This document shows positions 30,943-33,330 of a DNA stretch of 33,330 bases, one piece after another. The DNA is from JAJFUV01 sp964561215 (GTDB lineage Bacteria > Acidobacteriota > Terriglobia > Bryobacterales > Bryobacteraceae): NCBI GenBank assembly GCA_964561215.1, contig CAZLOS010000050.1, positions 1-33,330 on the forward strand, written 5' to 3'. The position numbers and the translations under genes were made by a program. Numbering within the stretch: the first letter of the stretch is position 1; every line of letters starts with the position of its first letter. The notes beneath the pieces were generated by a model. It was given only the letters and a program-made list of their open reading frames with translations, was not told the DNA's origin and ran no database searches.

Positions 30943-33330
30943 CTACGCCATCAATAGCCCTGGACTGACCTGCAGGCTGGTCAACTCCCGGCGGCCCGCG
31001 TTGGACTTCGACGCACTCATCACCGCCGTTTGAACCACGCGGGGGTTGCTGGCAATGGCCTGGACTGCTTCGCCCCGGAGAAGGCTCGTGGTCGCCGGCC
31101 CATCGAGTTGGATGACCACGGGTTGCGCGCTGGACGCCACGCCGCCGCCGATGGTATCGAGTGTCGGCAGGCCGCCCAAACCGGGAAGTGCCGTCCCATT
31201 CGAGTACCCGGGCGACTGGTAGAGCGACCCGCCAGACTGCATGAGATCAAGCGGATGCTTCTGCGCGGGCATCCCTTTGGTCTGCTTCCCCGTGCTCATC
31301 GCGTACAACTGGATCAGGTCGCGGACGGGCTGCGTGCGGATCGCCATGTCCAGGTTGCCTCCGCAGGTTTGCTTGGCCATATCTACGATCTGCTGGAGCA
31401 CGGCCTTGTCTGAGATATCGACACCGTACAGGTTCTTGACCTTCTCGCGCGCTTTCTCCGTCGCTCCCTTCACAAACAGGCGAACGATGCCGGAGAGAAA
31501 CCCGACACCGGCGCCAATGGCCGCGCCGAGAGGACCGCCGACGTTCCAGCCGAACATCGCGCCGCCCGCCGTTGCCTCTCCGACGCCACCCCAACCGCCG
31601 CGCCGCATCGCGTCCATGTACAGGCCGATACCAGTGCCGCCAATCGCTCCAATGGGACCTCCGGACAAACCGATGCCGGCACCCATGATCGCGCCACCGC
31701 CAATGGTGTTCAAGGCGCTCCCACGCTGGACGCCGCTGAGCATCATCAGGCCGCCGCCGAGCGTCATCGCGCTATAGAGGTTCTTCCAACTGGCGAGGCT
31801 CTTGAGGTTGGACCAGTTGAAGTTGAGCAGATTCGCGGCGCCAGCCTTCGACGTAACGCCGCCGGCGCCCGGAGTGAACGGCGGTGTGGTCCCCGGAGTG
31901 ACACCAGGAACGACACCGCCTGGACTCGTGCTGCCGAACGCCGGGACTGCGCCGATTCCGAGGAGCCCACCAAGCCCGCCCAGGATGCCGCCCGAGCCGC
32001 CACTCCCCGGTCCGCCACCTGCGAACGTGACCTTCTGGCCGGTGAACAACTGCATCAACATGGCTGCGACCCGCGAGGTCACCACGTCCTTGATGGCCGT
32101 GAGCAGGGCGGTCTTGAGGGAATTGCCGATGGCCGACCACACCGATTGCGACTTCGTCACCAGGGCATCGAACACGCCGCCCGCCTGTTCCTTCAGCGAC
32201 TGGAAGATGCTGCGGTAGTGGTCCACCACGACCTTCCGCGTGGCAGCCGCGCCCTTCGCCTGTGCAACGTCGATCTCCGAGTTGGTCGCCTTCTGAAGCG
32301 CCTCCCGTTCATGCTGGCCGAGTTCGCGGACCTTGTTCTCGATCTCCTGCAGGTAGGGTTCGTAAAAGATGCCCTGCGCCATGGCGGCGCGCCGTGCGGC
32401 GGCCACATCGCGCTCCGTTTGGGCGTCGAGCATCTCGATCTGGATCTGGGCACGCTCCTTCATCGCGCGCACCTCGATCTCCGTCTTCAACTGCTCGACC
32501 CGCACCTTATCCTGCACCGTGACGGCATCGATCGACTCCATCTGCGCCAGTTCCAGATCCTTCCGCTGATCCACGGCCGCCAGGCGCGCCGACCGCGCCT
32601 GATCGTCAATCTTCTCCTGCCAGCCCTGAGTCTGCTCCCAGACATACAGATGCTGCTTCATCGGCTCCACGTAGATCTGCTCGAACAGCTTCTGCGATCG
32701 GGCTGCCGACGCCTTGAGCATGGCCTGGATCCGCCGGTCCTCTTCCTCGTTGAAACGCATGTCGAAAGCAGCCAACTTCTCGGCGGTGCTCCGGTGGAGC
32801 GTCTCCAACGTGGACTGATTCAGCGTGACGTGCTGGATCACTCCCGTCTTGTCATCGACGCGCGTCGAAAGCCGGGCTATCTCGCGCGCTTCCTCCTGGA
32901 GGATCTTCTCCCTCCCAGCCTTCCGCTCCTGCATCGACAGCAGGACGACGTTCAGCGACTCCCGCGCGGCCTCTGTTTCGGACTGTGTAGCCTCGATGAT
33001 CTTCATCGAGTCCTCGATGCGGGAGCGCGCCATGTCGTGCTCGGCGCTCTTGCGCTCTTCGACGGCGCGCAGGTAGTAGTCCTGGCTCGCCCGCTCGGCA
33101 TCCAGACGCGTCTTGCGATCCGCCAGCATGCGGTCGATCTCCGCGTCGGTGAGCTCGCGCTTGGGTGCGGGCTTCTTCGTGTCGAGCGTCTTGATGTAGT
33201 CGACGATGGTGTCGATCCGCGACTTCGGCGGCGTCATGCCGTGCTGGATCCACCACTCGGGCGTTTCCCGCAGGCTGTTGCGGCGCGGGATATTTTGCCG
33301 CCGCGCGTGGGATATTGGCCTCTGAATCCG
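30943..33330 (-). CDS. Tape-measure-like tail protein, 5' end beyond window
   Basis: At least 796 residues are visible. The frame is open to the right edge (…RRNSLRETPEWWIQHGMTPP), so the ATG at 33237 is probably internal. The first half is a long, highly charged coiled coil (YYLRAVEERKSAEHDMARSR and QKLFEQIYVEPMKQ). The middle is Gly/Pro-rich, with low-complexity GGGPGSGGSGGILGGLGG. Then come hydrophobic Gly-rich segments (MLSGVQRGSALNTIGGGAIM and GAAIGAGVGFLSGIVRLF) and a C-terminal basic region. This matches tape-measure proteins, which set tail length and help DNA cross the membrane. About 800 residues fits a medium-length siphovirus tail, though the true length is unknown. Confidence 0.75.
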   Translation of the reverse strand, partial: RIQRPISHARRQNIPRRNSLRETPEWWIQHGMTPPKSRIDTIVDYIKTLDTKKPAPKRELTDAEIDRMLADRKTRLDAERASQDYYLRAVEERKSAEHDMARSRIEDSMKIIEATQSETEAARESLNVVLLSMQERKAGREKILQEEAREIARLSTRVDDKTGVIQHVTLNQSTLETLHRSTAEKLAAFDMRFNEEEDRRIQAMLKASAARSQKLFEQIYVEPMKQHLYVWEQTQGWQEKIDDQARSARLAAVDQRKDLELAQMESIDAVTVQDKVRVEQLKTEIEVRAMKERAQIQIEMLDAQTERDVAAARRAAMAQGIFYEPYLQEIENKVRELGQHEREALQKATNSEIDVAQAKGAAATRKVVVDHYRSIFQSLKEQAGGVFDALVTKSQSVWSAIGNSLKTALLTAIKDVVTSRVAAMLMQLFTGQKVTFAGGGPGSGGSGGILGGLGGLLGIGAVPAFGSTSPGGVVPGVTPGTTPPFTPGAGGVTSKAGAANLLNFNWSNLKSLASWKNLYSAMTLGGGLMMLSGVQRGSALNTIGGGAIMGAGIGLSGGPIGAIGGTGIGLYMDAMRRGGWGGVGEATAGGAMFGWNVGGPLGAAIGAGVGFLSGIVRLFVKGATEKAREKVKNLYGVDISDKAVLQQIVDMAKQTCGGNLDMAIRTQPVRDLIQLYAMSTGKQTKGMPAQKHPLDLMQSGGSLYQSPGYSNGTALPGLGGLPTLDTIGGGVASSAQPVVIQLDGPATTSLLRGEAVQAIASNPRVVQTAVMSASKSNAGRRELTSLQVSPGLLMA

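Noticed and set aside
1..33330. CRISPR array, rRNA or riboswitch
   Set aside because: No regularly spaced identical repeats of CRISPR length, no rRNA-like stretch and no recognisable riboswitch were seen. The GTGACGGGTT array is too short and its spacing too close for CRISPR.

Overview
The window is GC-rich bacterial DNA with dense genes and strong GC bias at third codon positions. It is almost entirely accessory: an insertion sequence, candidate anti-phage genes, and phage or phage-satellite genes. No chromosomal housekeeping gene is present, so taxonomy is weakly constrained. The IS5-type transposase, the large serine recombinase and the phage proteins resemble those of soil Acidobacteriota (Solibacter/Bryobacter-like); this is an impression from memory, not a search result.

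Layout. (1) 1-804: right end of an IS5-family element with its transposase. It has inserted at a CTAG target into a helicase gene. (2) 805-4628, minus strand: three genes joined by 4-bp ATGA overlaps. They are a protein with a DUF6361-like motif, a protein with two PLD-type HxK motifs, and the N-terminus of an SNF2-like ATPase cut off by the IS. This looks like a disabled anti-phage operon. (3) 4843-12389: a compact module resembling a phage satellite or an early phage region. A minus-strand early operon encodes two small proteins (one with an HTH), a CHC2/Toprim/SF3 primase-helicase, a terminase-small-subunit-like protein, a coiled-coil protein and two small proteins. A repeat array that could be a replication origin overlaps the primase 3' end. 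Divergently, a zinc-ribbon protein and a large serine recombinase are transcribed rightward from a promoter that carries a palindromic operator candidate. The primase-helicase lacks a central segment and is frameshifted. (4) 12390-12658: a non-coding junction with a tRNA-like fragment and a strong inverted repeat. (5) 12659-14346: a two-gene minus-strand operon, a DUF4365 putative nuclease plus a protein of unknown function. (6) 14516-33330: the tail module of a long non-contractile-tailed (siphovirus-type) phage on the minus strand. It runs from a tape-measure-like protein, open at the right edge, through small tail proteins and a large tail-tip/hub protein to a TIM-barrel tail protein and a tail fibre with repeats.

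Three plus-strand genes interrupt the tail module at three separate boundaries, as phage 'moron' cargo does. They are a HEPN/RES-type putative NAD-depleting toxin, a 163-aa protein of unknown function, and a free-standing M41 (FtsH-like) zinc-protease-like protein. With the PLD operon and the DUF4365 pair, the window carries about five candidate defence or host-modifying cassettes around phage machinery.

Two readings of the overall structure are possible. A defective satellite (recombinase, regulators, primase, TerS, origin repeats, no capsid or tail genes) may sit in tandem with the tail end of a separate prophage, with the 12.4-12.66 kb gap as junction. Alternatively this is one rearranged prophage in circular-map order whose terminase-capsid genes lie off the right edge.
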